A stretch of 64,000 nt of DNA from Planctomycetota bacterium (GTDB lineage: Bacteria > Planctomycetota > Phycisphaerae > UBA1845 > UTPLA1). The DNA lies in contig JACRIM010000014.1 in assembly GCA_016235815.1 (NCBI GenBank), forward strand, positions 1 through 64,000. Reading direction: 5' to 3'. Shown here in pieces: positions 26,971 through 39,648 of the stretch. Below the pieces are notes generated by a model, which saw only the letters and a list, made by a program, of their open reading frames with translations, did not search any database and was not told the origin of the DNA. The stretch's first letter is position 1, and each line of letters starts with the position of its first letter. Both the position numbers and the translations under genes were made by a program.

Positions 26971-27469
26971 ACGGGGACTCCTGTGTCACCATGACATACA
27001 CGTTGCCAGTGTTCTTGTTGACGTGCACCTGGTATTCGGTGAGGTTCTTTCCCTCGGCGGCGGGTGGGCCGGATACCGCTTTTCCCTGTTTGTCGAAGAT
27101 GCCTTCGTGACATGGACACCGGAAGCGGTCCTTTCCCGATTCCCAGTGAATTTTGCAGCCCAGGTGCGGACATTTCGTCGACAGCGCCCGAAAATCGGCG
27201 ACACGCTGGTCGGGGTTGTCGGCGACCCGGGCGATGATAATCTCCTGGCCACGGGGGTCGCGGACCGTACGCGTGGTGCCGACGTCGAATGTACCCAGCG
27301 TTCCGATGAACATCTCCCGACGACGCCCTTCGCGATGAAGCGGAACGAGGTAGCGGAAGAAATGGAGCGCCCCCGCACCATAGCCGGCAATGAGTCCTGT
27401 CACCATCAACACCCATGAGGCAAACCCACGACGCGTGGTGCCCTCGGGGGGTTCATTGTGATGCGGCAT
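26960..27469 (-). CDS. Rieske iron-sulfur protein
   Basis: The 169-residue protein has an N-terminal Tat-like segment (RRGFASWVLMV, about 13-23) serving as membrane anchor and the [2Fe-2S] motifs CPHLGCKIHW (about 101-110) and CPCHEGIFD (about 118-126). It pairs with the overlapping cytochrome b gene to form a Rieske/cytochrome b complex. GGGAG lies 7 bases upstream of the start. No cytochrome c1 gene accompanies it; the octaheme protein occupies that place in the operon. Confidence 0.95.
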   Translation of the reverse strand: MPHHNEPPEGTTRRGFASWVLMVTGLIAGYGAGALHFFRYLVPLHREGRRREMFIGTLGTFDVGTTRTVRDPRGQEIIIARVADNPDQRVADFRALSTKCPHLGCKIHWESGKDRFRCPCHEGIFDKQGKAVSGPPAAEGKNLTEYQVHVNKNTGNVYVMVTQESPYGA

Positions 27470-27546
27470 CGCTAGTCTCCCAATCCAATCATGTGCGTCA
27501 CACTCGAATCGTCAACAGCGTTTCATCGTCGTCGATCTGCGAGCAT

Positions 27547-30776
<3,230 letters not shown>

Positions 30777-31114
30777 GATGTCTAGTTTATCGGGACGCCG
30801 ATTAAATGGGAAGAGGAACGGGGGCAAAGGGCCTTGTATTAGCAACGCCGCGCAGCGCGGAACGTCGGACGTTATAAGTTATTCCGTAACGCTCGATACA
30901 GGCTGTAACATAATGAATGACAGAATCTTAGAGACAATGCACTGATGTTGGAAGGCAGCGACATTCGTACCTGCTTGACTGGGCAGGGCCGAGCCGATAT
31001 TCTTGATGTGTAGGTCAACATATCGAAAGGTCGTGTTTAGTGGCGGGCGGCCGCTATTTGGTTAATGGACGTCGCTGAACCCTGAACACTCGATGAGCAT
31101 GCAAGGGTGTCGAT
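30777..31114. promoter_or_regulatory. Divergent control region between polyferredoxin-TPR operon and NnrS gene
   Basis: Rightward, TTGACT (30975-30980), 17 bases and TATTCT (30998-31003) form a promoter for the NnrS gene. CGATATTCTTGATGTG (30995-31010) overlaps its -10 and resembles the element at the five-heme and second Rrf2 promoters. The segment 30995-31025 also has CGATAT and ATATCG as an inverted pair 19 bases apart, with TTGAT and GTCAA inside. A leftward promoter for the operon must lie in this region but is not clear. Confidence 0.5.
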
Positions 31115-33004
31115 ATGAATCAACAACGCCTCTCCCCGGTGAACACCATTCAATCGGACATGATGCTGCCCGATGTGCTTCGGCGATTCCCGTTTCTCCG
31201 CGTCATCTTTGATCGCTACGGACTGCGCGGGTGCGGCGGACCGCATGGCCCGGCCGAATCGGTCGGGTATTTCGCCAAGGCTCACGGCGTGAATGAGGGG
31301 CTACTGCTCGATGAGCTCAATCGCGGCGTCGCCAATCCTGCGGCCGTCACACCCGTTGCCAACAGCCTGCCCAATGCACTCGATCAACTGGCGGACTCCA
31401 TCTACCGCCGTTTTTTCAAGGCCGGTGTAGTCGTCATCCTGACAGCCGGCGCGGCATGGGGAGCCCTGCTGCTCGTACGGATCGGGGTGAGCCACTCGTT
31501 CACCGCGATCTCCATCCACGACATTAACGCCCACGGCCACGCCCAGATCTTCGGCTGGGTCGGGTTATTTGTAATGGGGTTTTCGTATCAGGCATTCCCG
31601 CGCATGAAGCACACCAGCCTCAGCCGGCCCGACCTGGCAAACATGAGTTTTTATCTTATGGTGTTTGGTATTTTCGCTCGCGCCATCGGTGAGCCGCTGT
31701 TTGCGCTGCCGATGTTTCGCGAACTGGCCGTCGCCGCGAGTTTTGCCGAAATCGCGGCCATCGGCATCTTCGTCGGCGTACTGCTGACGACGTTATGGCG
31801 ATCCGGAAAACCGTTCGAACAACACGACTTCTACATCATTGCGGCCCTATTGTTCTTTTTTATGCAGGCGGTTTATGACCTTGGCCTTCTTTACGCGACA
31901 ACGGCGGCCATCACTCGTGAAGAGTTGTTGCGAATCATTGCGACCTATCAGGCGCCGCTTCGCGACCTGCAGATCCACGGTTTCGCAATGCTCATGATCC
32001 TCGGCGTTGGCGTGCGAATGTTTCCCGCACTCTTCGGCTTGGCCGCGCCCGGGCCCAAGCTGGTAAGAAACGCGCTCGTTTTGCTTGTTGTCGCCGTGAT
32101 CTGCGAGTCGGTTTTCTTCATCATCATGCGCCGGTCGGGTAATCACATCTGGGCGATTCCGCTCTACGCGTCCATGTTTGTTCTCGCCGGCACGAGCATC
32201 GCGCTGACCTTTCGCTGGGGCCTCCTTGCCCGCCCAACCGAACGGGACCGAAGCACAAAGTTCGTACGCATCGCGGTTGCGTGGCTCCATACCTCCATGA
32301 TCATGCTGGTCCTCGCCCCGCTTTATATGCGTGTCATTCTTCCGGCCGCTGCGACACTCTCAGAAAGCGGTCGCGCGGCGGCGAGTAGTGGGTTCTCTCA
32401 CGCCTATTACGGCTCCGTACGCCACGCTATTACGGTCGGTTTTATCAGCATGATGATCCTCGGCATGGCGGGGAAAGTCGTGCCTACACTGAACGGCGTG
32501 GACATTCGGCGTTTGCGACCATTGTGGGTGCCGTTTGCGTTCGTAAACGTCGGGTGCCTGATGCGTGTGAGCTTTCAGATTGCAACGGATTTCGGCGAAT
32601 GGGCCTACCCTATTGCAGGCGTCAGCGGACTGTTGGAACTGACCGGAATCGCCGTTTGGGGCATTCATCTTTGGCGAATCATGAACGGGTGGAAGCCCGC
32701 GGAGCTTGAGCCGTCGGGGCCGCCGACGCGAATCACCGCCGATGACAAGATCGGTTGGATCGTTGAGTGGTTCCCCCAGACACTTCCGCTTTTGATTGGC
32801 AAAGGGTTCGCGCCGCTCGCGAATCCGGTCATGCGCCGGACCATGGCCCGTGCGATTTCAGTACGCACAGCGGCTGAACACCACCACCTTGACTTGGAGT
32901 CGTTGCTCGCCGAACTAAACGCCGCCGCGTTCGAGGTGGACCGCCCAAGTACAGGTGGATCGAGAGGAACGAATTTCTCCTTACCGGTCATCAGCCATGC
33001 CTGA
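31115..33004 (+). CDS. NnrS-family membrane protein with N- and C-terminal accessory domains
   Basis: NnrS proteins protect against NO and nitrosative stress. The 629-residue protein begins with a ScdA_N/DUF542-like domain (about 15-75, with RYGLRGCGGPHGP), continues with about twelve membrane helices typical of NnrS (HDINAHGHAQIFGWVGLFVMG, about 130-150; a second HGFAM segment near 289), and ends with a DUF1858-like domain (about 545-610). Histidines facing the helices are candidate heme or metal ligands, as in the family. The next gene overlaps its end by 8 bases. Presence with qNor and HAO points to NO handling. Confidence 0.85.
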   Translation: MNQQRLSPVNTIQSDMMLPDVLRRFPFLRVIFDRYGLRGCGGPHGPAESVGYFAKAHGVNEGLLLDELNRGVANPAAVTPVANSLPNALDQLADSIYRRFFKAGVVVILTAGAAWGALLLVRIGVSHSFTAISIHDINAHGHAQIFGWVGLFVMGFSYQAFPRMKHTSLSRPDLANMSFYLMVFGIFARAIGEPLFALPMFRELAVAASFAEIAAIGIFVGVLLTTLWRSGKPFEQHDFYIIAALLFFFMQAVYDLGLLYATTAAITREELLRIIATYQAPLRDLQIHGFAMLMILGVGVRMFPALFGLAAPGPKLVRNALVLLVVAVICESVFFIIMRRSGNHIWAIPLYASMFVLAGTSIALTFRWGLLARPTERDRSTKFVRIAVAWLHTSMIMLVLAPLYMRVILPAAATLSESGRAAASSGFSHAYYGSVRHAITVGFISMMILGMAGKVVPTLNGVDIRRLRPLWVPFAFVNVGCLMRVSFQIATDFGEWAYPIAGVSGLLELTGIAVWGIHLWRIMNGWKPAELEPSGPPTRITADDKIGWIVEWFPQTLPLLIGKGFAPLANPVMRRTMARAISVRTAAEHHHLDLESLLAELNAAAFEVDRPSTGGSRGTNFSLPVISHA

Positions 33005-33773
33005 CATGTTGAGCCATCCGATGTTCGACGAAGTGGCGACGCGATACGATTGCCTTGTCGACTGGCCGAAGCGACTCGCGCGAGAGGGGCCTTTCTTCCG
33101 CGAACTTTTTCAGCGCCATGGCGTTCATCGTGTCCTCGATGTCGCGTGCGGAACGGGGCATCATGCGGCGATGTTTCATTCGTGGGGCCTGGATGTGGTT
33201 GGGACGGACATCAGTGCGGCCATGCTCGACGAATGCCGCCGATTGCATGGGACAAACGACCGGCTCCATTGGCAACAACGCTCGTTCACGGAGCCGGTTG
33301 TGCATGATCGCCCGTTTGATGCCGTGGTTTGTCTGGGCAATTCGCTTGCGTTGGCAGGCGATGCCCTGCGCATGGGAACTGCCGTCCAACAGTTGGTGAA
33401 ATCGTTGCGCCCGGGCGGAGCAGGGGTCATTCAGGTGCTGAACTTGCATGCGATCCCAGAAGGGCCAACCCGATGGCAGAAGGTGCAGCGAATCGACGAT
33501 CATGACCCTCCGACCGTCCTGCTTAAGGGTATTCATCGCGCAGCAGATCGGGGATTCGTCGAACTCGTGGAGCTTCGGCTTCCGGAATACGGCGTCGAAT
33601 GGCAGTCTCAATCGGCGTCATTCTGGGGAGTTGGTTCATCCGGCCTGTGTGAGATGGTTCGAGCGTGGGGCGGAGAAGTGGAAGGAATCTATGGCTCATA
33701 CAACCGCGACCGTTTCGATGAGACACAAAGCGCGGACTTGATCGCAGCGTGGTGGCGGGGGAGGTGCGGGTAG
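32997..33773 (+). CDS. SAM-dependent methyltransferase
   Basis: The 258-residue protein is a class I methyltransferase: VLDVACGTGHHAAMF (about residues 44-58) is motif I, VVGTDISAAMLDE (about 63-75) motif II, and FDAVVCLGNSLAL (about 100-112) the motif IV region. The start at 32997 lies inside the NnrS gene (8-base overlap), so the pair is translationally coupled; an ATG three codons later is an alternative. The substrate is unknown; small molecules or a quinone are possible for this family. Confidence 0.85.
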   Translation: MPDMLSHPMFDEVATRYDCLVDWPKRLAREGPFFRELFQRHGVHRVLDVACGTGHHAAMFHSWGLDVVGTDISAAMLDECRRLHGTNDRLHWQQRSFTEPVVHDRPFDAVVCLGNSLALAGDALRMGTAVQQLVKSLRPGGAGVIQVLNLHAIPEGPTRWQKVQRIDDHDPPTVLLKGIHRAADRGFVELVELRLPEYGVEWQSQSASFWGVGSSGLCEMVRAWGGEVEGIYGSYNRDRFDETQSADLIAAWWRGRCG

Positions 33774-33780
33774 ATTTCAC

Positions 33781-33824
33781 TTGACATACGGCGGAATTAT
33801 CAGACAATGGATATTCAAGTCGAG
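33781..33824 (+). promoter_or_regulatory. Promoter and candidate operator of the second Rrf2 gene
   Basis: TTGACA (33781-33786), 16 bases and GACAAT (33803-33808) form the promoter. GGATATTCAAGTCGAG (33809-33824) follows the -10 directly, which places it over the transcription start and ahead of the start codon at 33834. The same arrangement occurs at the five-heme cytochrome promoter, so autorepression is likely. Confidence 0.65.
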
Positions 33825-33833
33825 ATGTAACAT

Positions 33834-34262
33834 ATGTTGTCCATGACCGCCCAATACGCCTTGCGTGCTTTTGTGTATATCGCCGGCAAGGACGATAAGG
33901 AACCGGTCTTGGCCAAAGAGATCGCCGCCAAGACGGGCGTTCCACCGCATTATCTATCGCGAATCCTGCGGGATGCGGTGCGTGCGGGATTGCTGGATTC
34001 GGCCCGCGGCGTGGGGGGCGGATTTCGATTGTCGCGACCGCGGCACAAAATCCGTCTTTCCGAGATTCTTGCACCATTTGATGACATCTTAAGCAGGTCG
34101 AGCTGCCCCTTTGGCCAAGCCCAATGCAATGATCGTAACCCGTGTGGATTCCACGAGCATTGGAAGCCCATTGCGTCGTCGTACCTCAAGATGCTGGAGG
34201 AAACGACACTCGACAGCGTCGGCCCCGAGGGCCTGGGGAGCGGCCGGAAAGGCAGTCGCTAG
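33834..34262 (+). CDS. Rrf2-family Fe-S regulator with three cysteines (NsrR/IscR type)
   Basis: The 142-residue protein has the Rrf2 fold (MTAQYALRAFVYIAG, VPPHYLSRILRDAVRAGLL, GVGGGFRLSRP) and the complete cluster set Cys91-x6-Cys98-x5-Cys104 in CPFGQAQCNDRNPCGFHEHW. This is close to the spacing that holds an NO-sensitive Fe-S cluster in NsrR and the Fe-S cluster in IscR. It lies 80 bases before the gamma/alpha/beta oxidoreductase operon and shares a GATATTC-type element with that and other island promoters, which makes it the best candidate for the island's master regulator. Confidence 0.9.
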   Translation: MLSMTAQYALRAFVYIAGKDDKEPVLAKEIAAKTGVPPHYLSRILRDAVRAGLLDSARGVGGGFRLSRPRHKIRLSEILAPFDDILSRSSCPFGQAQCNDRNPCGFHEHWKPIASSYLKMLEETTLDSVGPEGLGSGRKGSR

Positions 34263-34279
34263 CTTTTTTTGCAAACATT

Positions 34280-34308
34280 CTTGACAAGAATATCCGTAAG
34301 TATGTAAT
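34280..34308 (+). promoter_or_regulatory. Promoter and candidate operator of the nxr-type operon
   Basis: TTGACA (34281-34286), 16 bases and TGTAAT (34303-34308) give a near-consensus promoter. CTTGACAAGAATATCC (34280-34295) covers the -35 and, read on the other strand, is GGATATTCTTGTCAAG, which matches the element at the second Rrf2 gene in 13 of 16 positions. A repressor here would block RNA polymerase at the -35. Confidence 0.6.
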
Positions 34309-34342
34309 ATGCGTCCAGAACGGCTGACGGAGGATATCACTC

Positions 34343-36085
34343 ATGCTCAGTGACAAGGCTCGATTAACACGTGTTACCGTGGTTGGCTCTCTTGCGGGCT
34401 TTCTTCTCTTGTTTGCGTGTGCTGCGCGGGCGCTAAACCCACAGCCCACCGCCGCTCCCAAAACGGCCGCGGTGCCTGACCAAGCGACTACATCAACCGT
34501 GACGCCGGCAACGTCGGTTGATTCGCCGATCGTCGCACGTGGTCAGGCGCTGTTTGCTCGACAGTGTGCGATCTGTCACGGCGAGGCGGGCGATGGCGCC
34601 GGAAAGTTTGCATATCTGATGAACCCGCGTCCCCGCAACTTCAAGCTCGGTAAGTTCAAACTCAGCACAACACAAAACCAAGTGCCATCCGATGACGACC
34701 TGATGCGAACGATCAGTCGAGGCATGCCCGGATCCGCCATGCCGCCGTGGGGACATCTCCCGATCGCCGATCTCCAGGCGCTCGTTCAATACGTTCGTCA
34801 AATATGGTCGGACGCGGTTCGTGCGGACCTGCAAAGTCAGGTCGCGGCGGGGGAGTTGAAGGGCGACGAGGTCTCCGCGCAACTCGCGACAGCGACCACA
34901 CCCGGTGCCCCGATTGTCGTTCCGCCGGAGCCGAAGGGCGATGATCTTCGCTGGTTCAACGGTCGCCGTGTGTATGTCGAGGCCTGTGCGTCGTGCCACG
35001 GTCAGGATGGGCATCCGGTTGCCGAAGCAGTCAAGTTTGACGACGAAGGGTTCCCCGATCCGCCACGGTCGTTTGTAAATGGGATCTTCAAGGGCGGAAT
35101 GGATGGACCGGGCCTTTATGCCCGCATTCTCAAAGGCATGCGCGGTACTCCGATGCCGGCTTCCGAAGGCAATTACTCGTCGGATGATGTCTGGGATTTG
35201 ATTCACTACGTGCAATCGCTGGCGCGATCCGGCTCCCAGGACCGCGCCCAACTCCGCCAGGGGACGATCAGCGCGCCGAAAGCGGCGGGGACGCTGCCTT
35301 CTGGCCCCAAGGACCCCGCCTGGAATCAGGCCCGAGCAACGTATGTCGCGATGACACCATTATGGTGGACGGACCATCGTGTCGAAGGATTGGTCGTACA
35401 GGCGATTCACAATGCGGATGAACTCGCCATTCGTCTGAGTTGGCTCGATCCCTCTCAGGATGACCGCGCCGTGCGGGTGGACGAATTCCGCGATGCCGTT
35501 GCGATCCAGTTTTCGATGTCAAGCGACCCGCCCTTCTACATGGGTGACGCACAACAGCATGGCGGCGTCAATATCTGGATGTGGAAAGCGGACCGTCAAA
35601 AGAACATCAATGAAGGATATCAGGATGTCGATGCCGCGTTTCCTCAGCGAGCGGTGGACATGTACGACGCGTGTCCGATTCGCGCGAAGGACATGAGCCA
35701 AGTGGATTGGCCGCATGGAAAGATTACCGAACACTTTTCACGGTACATCACGGCCTGGGGTGCGGGCAATCTTGTCGCCGATCCGAACCTGACGACCCCG
35801 GTTGAATGCCTCGTGGCTCGCGGCCCGGGCACACTGGCCGGCAAGCCTGCCAACGCACAACTGGTTAAAGGCCAGGCAGTGTACGAGCGCGGCATTTGGT
35901 CAATTCAGCTTCAGCGAACACTCGAACTACCGTGTCATCACGATCAACCCAATGCCGAAACGGATGAGCGCGTCTTTCGGCCCGGAGACTATCTGCCAAT
36001 TTCATTTGCGATTTGGGACGGCAGTGCGGGTGATCGCGATGGGAAAAAAAACATCAGCATCTGGCAGAAACTGGTGATTGAGTAA
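34343..36085 (+). CDS. nxrC: Gamma subunit: di-heme cytochrome c fused to ethylbenzene-dehydrogenase-type heme b domain
   Basis: This 580-residue exported protein has a signal peptide (about 8-30) and two cytochrome c domains with CAICH (Cys75) and CASCH (Cys215), each followed by a Met in GSAMPPWG and RGTPMPASE as axial ligand. From about residue 330 comes a domain like the gamma subunits of ethylbenzene dehydrogenase and Nxr, which bind heme b. It would carry electrons from the Fe-S beta subunit to cytochrome c or the membrane. It is first in the operon and precedes the catalytic subunit by 48 bases. The symbol is by analogy with Nitrospira/anammox Nxr. Confidence 0.85.
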   Translation: MLSDKARLTRVTVVGSLAGFLLLFACAARALNPQPTAAPKTAAVPDQATTSTVTPATSVDSPIVARGQALFARQCAICHGEAGDGAGKFAYLMNPRPRNFKLGKFKLSTTQNQVPSDDDLMRTISRGMPGSAMPPWGHLPIADLQALVQYVRQIWSDAVRADLQSQVAAGELKGDEVSAQLATATTPGAPIVVPPEPKGDDLRWFNGRRVYVEACASCHGQDGHPVAEAVKFDDEGFPDPPRSFVNGIFKGGMDGPGLYARILKGMRGTPMPASEGNYSSDDVWDLIHYVQSLARSGSQDRAQLRQGTISAPKAAGTLPSGPKDPAWNQARATYVAMTPLWWTDHRVEGLVVQAIHNADELAIRLSWLDPSQDDRAVRVDEFRDAVAIQFSMSSDPPFYMGDAQQHGGVNIWMWKADRQKNINEGYQDVDAAFPQRAVDMYDACPIRAKDMSQVDWPHGKITEHFSRYITAWGAGNLVADPNLTTPVECLVARGPGTLAGKPANAQLVKGQAVYERGIWSIQLQRTLELPCHHDQPNAETDERVFRPGDYLPISFAIWDGSAGDRDGKKNISIWQKLVIE

Positions 36086-36133
36086 GCCTTGTCCCGGCCG
36101 CGGCCGGGATGCGATTGCTATGGAGATTTGATC

Positions 36134-39100
36134 ATGGCGTCGAACCAACGATTTGTACCCTCACGTCGCGAGTTCATTGAAGGGTCTGTGGTATTGGCGG
36201 CCGGCGCTTCCGGCGTCCTTGGCTGGCCGCTGAGAGCATTGGCTGCCCGGCCTGACGTTGCAAATCCTCTGGCGGGCTATCCGGCCCGCGGCTGGGAAAA
36301 GATCTACCGCGACCAATATGCCTACGACGGTACGTTTAGCTGGGTCTGCTCGCCGAACGACACCCATGCCTGCCGCGTATTGGCGTATACGCGAAACGGC
36401 GTCATCGTCCGCATGGGCGCTCAGTATGACATGGAAAAATACGCCGACCTCTATGGAAACAAGGCGACGGCGAATTGGAACCCGCGCCAGTGCGCGAAGG
36501 GGTACACCTTTCACCGATTGGTCTATGGTCCCTACCGTTTGAAGCATCCGATCATCCGCAAAGGGTGGAAGCAATGGGCCGATGACGGTTTTCCACCACT
36601 GACACCTGAAAACAAGACCAAATACAAGTTCGACAGCCGCGGCACGGATATCCATCTCAAGATCGACTGGGACAGCGCCCTGAAATACATCGCCAAAGCC
36701 TATGTGGCCATCGGAAAGCGCTACAGCGGCGAGGCCGGCGCGAAACTCCTGCGCGAGCAGGGGTACCCCGAGGAAATGATTCAGCCCATGGAAGGCGCGG
36801 GAACGCGCACCTTCAAGATGCGCGGCGGAATGGGTCTGCTTGGTGTGCTCGGCAAGTATGGCATGTACCGGCTGAACAACTCCATGGCCCTACTCGACAG
36901 CGCGATTCGCAAGGTCGGACCGGACAAGGCGAAGGCGGGGCGCAACTGGAGCAACTACACCTGGCACGGCGACCAAACACCCGGGCAGCCGTGGGTGCAC
37001 GGGTTGCAAAACTCCGACTGCGACTTCAACGACCTGCGTTTCAGCAAGCTCATCATCATGGACGGGAAGAACCTGGTGGAGAACAAGCTGCCGGATTCCC
37101 ACTGGTTCATCGAGTGCATGGAACGCGGCGGGCGTATCGTCGTCATTGCGCCGGAATACGGCGCGCCCAGTACCAAGGCCGACTATTGGATTCCGATTCG
37201 TCCGGCCACGGATGCCGCGCTCTGGCTCGGCATCACGCGCCTGATGGTCGACAACCACTGGTACAAAGACGAATTCGTGAAAGGCTTTACGGATTTCCCA
37301 TTGCTGGTGCGTACCGACACGCTCAAACGCCTGCGTGCGGAGGAGGTCTTCCCCAATTATGCCGGCGCGCTCGCCAAAGACGGCGCGAGCATGAAGATCC
37401 AGGGACTGACCACCGAACAGCATAAGAAAATCGGCGACCGAGTCGTATGGGACGCCAAAACCAAGAAGCCCGCGGCCATCACGCGCGACGATGTGGGCAA
37501 ACGAATGTCCTCAAAAGGGATCGACCCCGTCTTATCAGGTACGTGGAAACTAACGCTTGTCGACGGCAAGGAAGTCGAGGTCATGACGCTCTGGTCCATG
37601 TATCAGACGCATCTGAAGGACTATGACGTCGACAGCGTCGCGGAGATGACGCATTGTCCGAAGAACCTGATCGAGCAGCTCGCCAGGGACATCTGGGATA
37701 CGACCAAGGCCGGTGGACCGGTTGCGATCCATCAGGGCGAGGGCATCAACCACTGGTTCCACGCGACCGAAGCCAACCGCGCTGCGCTGCTGCCGATGCT
37801 GCTGACCGGCAACATTGGCCAACCCGGCGCCGGCGTCCACGGGTGGGCCGGCAATTACAAGGCCGCGCTTTTCCAGGGCAGCGCCGTCACCGGTCCGGGC
37901 TTCAAGGGTTGGGTGGCGGAAGATCCGTTTGAACCTGCGCTCGACGAAATGGCCCCGGGCAAGAGCGTTCATGCACATGCGTATACGAAGGACGAGGAAC
38001 CGGCCTATTGGAATCATGGCGACCGCCCGCTGATCGTCAACACACCGAAAGATGGTCGAAAGGTCTTTACCGGCAAGACGCACATGCCGACACCGACCAA
38101 GGCGTTGCACTTCACAAACGTCAATTTGTTTAACAACGCCAAGCATGCCTATGACATGTTCAAGAACGTGAATCCGAACATCGAGATGATCATCGCGCAG
38201 GATATCGTGATGACGTCGTCGGTGCAGTACTCCGACTTCGGATTGCCTGCGAATAGCTGGGTAGAGTTTGAAGACCTGGAAGTCACGGCGTCCTGCTCCA
38301 ATCCGTTCTTGCAAATCTGGAAAGGCGGCATCAAGCCCGTATTTGACTCTCGTGATGACCTTTGGATCCTCGCCAATGTCGCAAAGGCGGTGGGCGAGGA
38401 ACTCGGCGGCGAATGGAAGCAGAAATTCTACAACTACTTCAAGTTCGAGCACGAAAAGAAGCGCCGCGTCTACCTGCAACGACTTCTCGACACCTGTACC
38501 ACCACCATCGGTTACAAGCTCGATGACATCATGGCCGGAAAGTATGGACCGCCGGGCGCGGCGTTGATGCTTTTCCGCACCTACCCACGAATCCCGTTCT
38601 GGGAACAGGTGAACAAGGACGAGCCATTTTACACCGACACCGGCAGGCTTCATGCCTACGCCGACATTCCCGAAGCGCTGGAGTATGGCGAGAACTTCAT
38701 CGTTCATCGTGAAGGCACGGAGGCGACACCCTATCTGCCCAATGTGATTGTCTCCAGTAATCCTTACATTCGGCCCAACGACTATGGCATCAGTCCGGAC
38801 GCCGAGCATTGGGATGAACGAACGGTGCGTAACATCAAGCTTCCATGGCGTCAGGTGAAGCAGACCAAGAACTTCCTTTTTGAAAAGGGTTTCAAGTTCT
38901 ATGCGCTGACACCCAAGACGCGCCATCGCGTGCATTCATCGTGGAGCAACGTCGATTGGCACAACATCTTCGACAGTAGCTTTGGCGACCCGCACCGGAT
39001 GGACAAACGAGCCCCGTATGTCGGTGAACATCAAATGCACATCAACCCGCAAGCGGCGCGCGACCTGGGCATCAACAATGGCGACTTTGTTTATGTCGAC

Positions 39101-39646
39101 GCCAATCCAGCGGATCGCCCCTATGTCGGGGCAAAGCCAAACGACCCGTTTTACAAAGTCGCACGCTTGATGCTTCGGGCCGTTTACAACCCGGCGTATC
39201 CGTACAGCTGCATCATGATCAAACACGCCCCCTACATCGCAACGGAGAAAAGCGTAAAGGCTCATGAGACGCGGGCCGATGGGCGCGCCCTCTCCGATGA
39301 CGGGTACCAGGCCAACCTGCGCTACGGCTCGCAACAGAGTCTCACGCGCAATTGGCACATGCCCATGCATCAGACCGACAACCTCTTCCACAAAGCCAAG
39401 GCATTCATGGGCTTCATCTTCGGTGGCGAGGCTGACAATCACGCCATCAACACCGTGCCCAAGGAAACGCTCGTTCGTGTGGTCAAGGCCGAAGACGGCG
39501 GCCTCGGTGGAAAGGGGATCTGGCTGCCGGCGACAACCGGCATGTCCCCCGGCCAGGAAAGCGACATGATGAAACGCTACCTCGCAGGCGGCTTCATGGG
39601 CGGCGATGAATCGACCAGCACGCCGGCGAAGTTAGAGGAATTTTGA
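36134..39646 (+). CDS. nxrA: Catalytic molybdopterin subunit, nitrite oxidoreductase/nitrate reductase type (type II DMSO reductase family)
   Basis: The 1170-residue protein is the size of NxrA of Nitrospira and anammox bacteria. A Tat signal (SRREFIEGS, arginines 11-12) sends it to the periplasm. The FS0 region CSPNDTHAC (72-80) with Cys120 gives Cys-Asp-Cys-Cys instead of the His-Cys-Cys-Cys of NarG, as in periplasmic type II enzymes. YGNKATANWNPRQC and YTFHRLVYGPYRLKHP are typical Nxr stretches. The Asp expected to bind molybdenum is probably in NSDCDFND (about 295-302). It could oxidise nitrite or reduce nitrate; chlorate or selenate reduction by relatives cannot be excluded. GGAG lies 9 bases before the ATG at 36134, which decides the start over 36089. 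Confidence 0.92.
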   Translation: MASNQRFVPSRREFIEGSVVLAAGASGVLGWPLRALAARPDVANPLAGYPARGWEKIYRDQYAYDGTFSWVCSPNDTHACRVLAYTRNGVIVRMGAQYDMEKYADLYGNKATANWNPRQCAKGYTFHRLVYGPYRLKHPIIRKGWKQWADDGFPPLTPENKTKYKFDSRGTDIHLKIDWDSALKYIAKAYVAIGKRYSGEAGAKLLREQGYPEEMIQPMEGAGTRTFKMRGGMGLLGVLGKYGMYRLNNSMALLDSAIRKVGPDKAKAGRNWSNYTWHGDQTPGQPWVHGLQNSDCDFNDLRFSKLIIMDGKNLVENKLPDSHWFIECMERGGRIVVIAPEYGAPSTKADYWIPIRPATDAALWLGITRLMVDNHWYKDEFVKGFTDFPLLVRTDTLKRLRAEEVFPNYAGALAKDGASMKIQGLTTEQHKKIGDRVVWDAKTKKPAAITRDDVGKRMSSKGIDPVLSGTWKLTLVDGKEVEVMTLWSMYQTHLKDYDVDSVAEMTHCPKNLIEQLARDIWDTTKAGGPVAIHQGEGINHWFHATEANRAALLPMLLTGNIGQPGAGVHGWAGNYKAALFQGSAVTGPGFKGWVAEDPFEPALDEMAPGKSVHAHAYTKDEEPAYWNHGDRPLIVNTPKDGRKVFTGKTHMPTPTKALHFTNVNLFNNAKHAYDMFKNVNPNIEMIIAQDIVMTSSVQYSDFGLPANSWVEFEDLEVTASCSNPFLQIWKGGIKPVFDSRDDLWILANVAKAVGEELGGEWKQKFYNYFKFEHEKKRRVYLQRLLDTCTTTIGYKLDDIMAGKYGPPGAALMLFRTYPRIPFWEQVNKDEPFYTDTGRLHAYADIPEALEYGENFIVHREGTEATPYLPNVIVSSNPYIRPNDYGISPDAEHWDERTVRNIKLPWRQVKQTKNFLFEKGFKFYALTPKTRHRVHSSWSNVDWHNIFDSSFGDPHRMDKRAPYVGEHQMHINPQAARDLGINNGDFVYVDANPADRPYVGAKPNDPFYKVARLMLRAVYNPAYPYSCIMIKHAPYIATEKSVKAHETRADGRALSDDGYQANLRYGSQQSLTRNWHMPMHQTDNLFHKAKAFMGFIFGGEADNHAINTVPKETLVRVVKAEDGGLGGKGIWLPATTGMSPGQESDMMKRYLAGGFMGGDESTSTPAKLEEF

Positions 39647-39648
39647 TC

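Noticed and set aside
31004-31019. FNR/Dnr box at TTGAT...GTCAA before the NnrS gene
   Set aside because: The half-sites are separated by 6 bases, not 4, so it does not fit the usual 14-base box.
37550-38935. Minus-strand frame of 461 codons
   Set aside because: It is antisense to the motif-rich nxrA gene and has no recognisable protein features.
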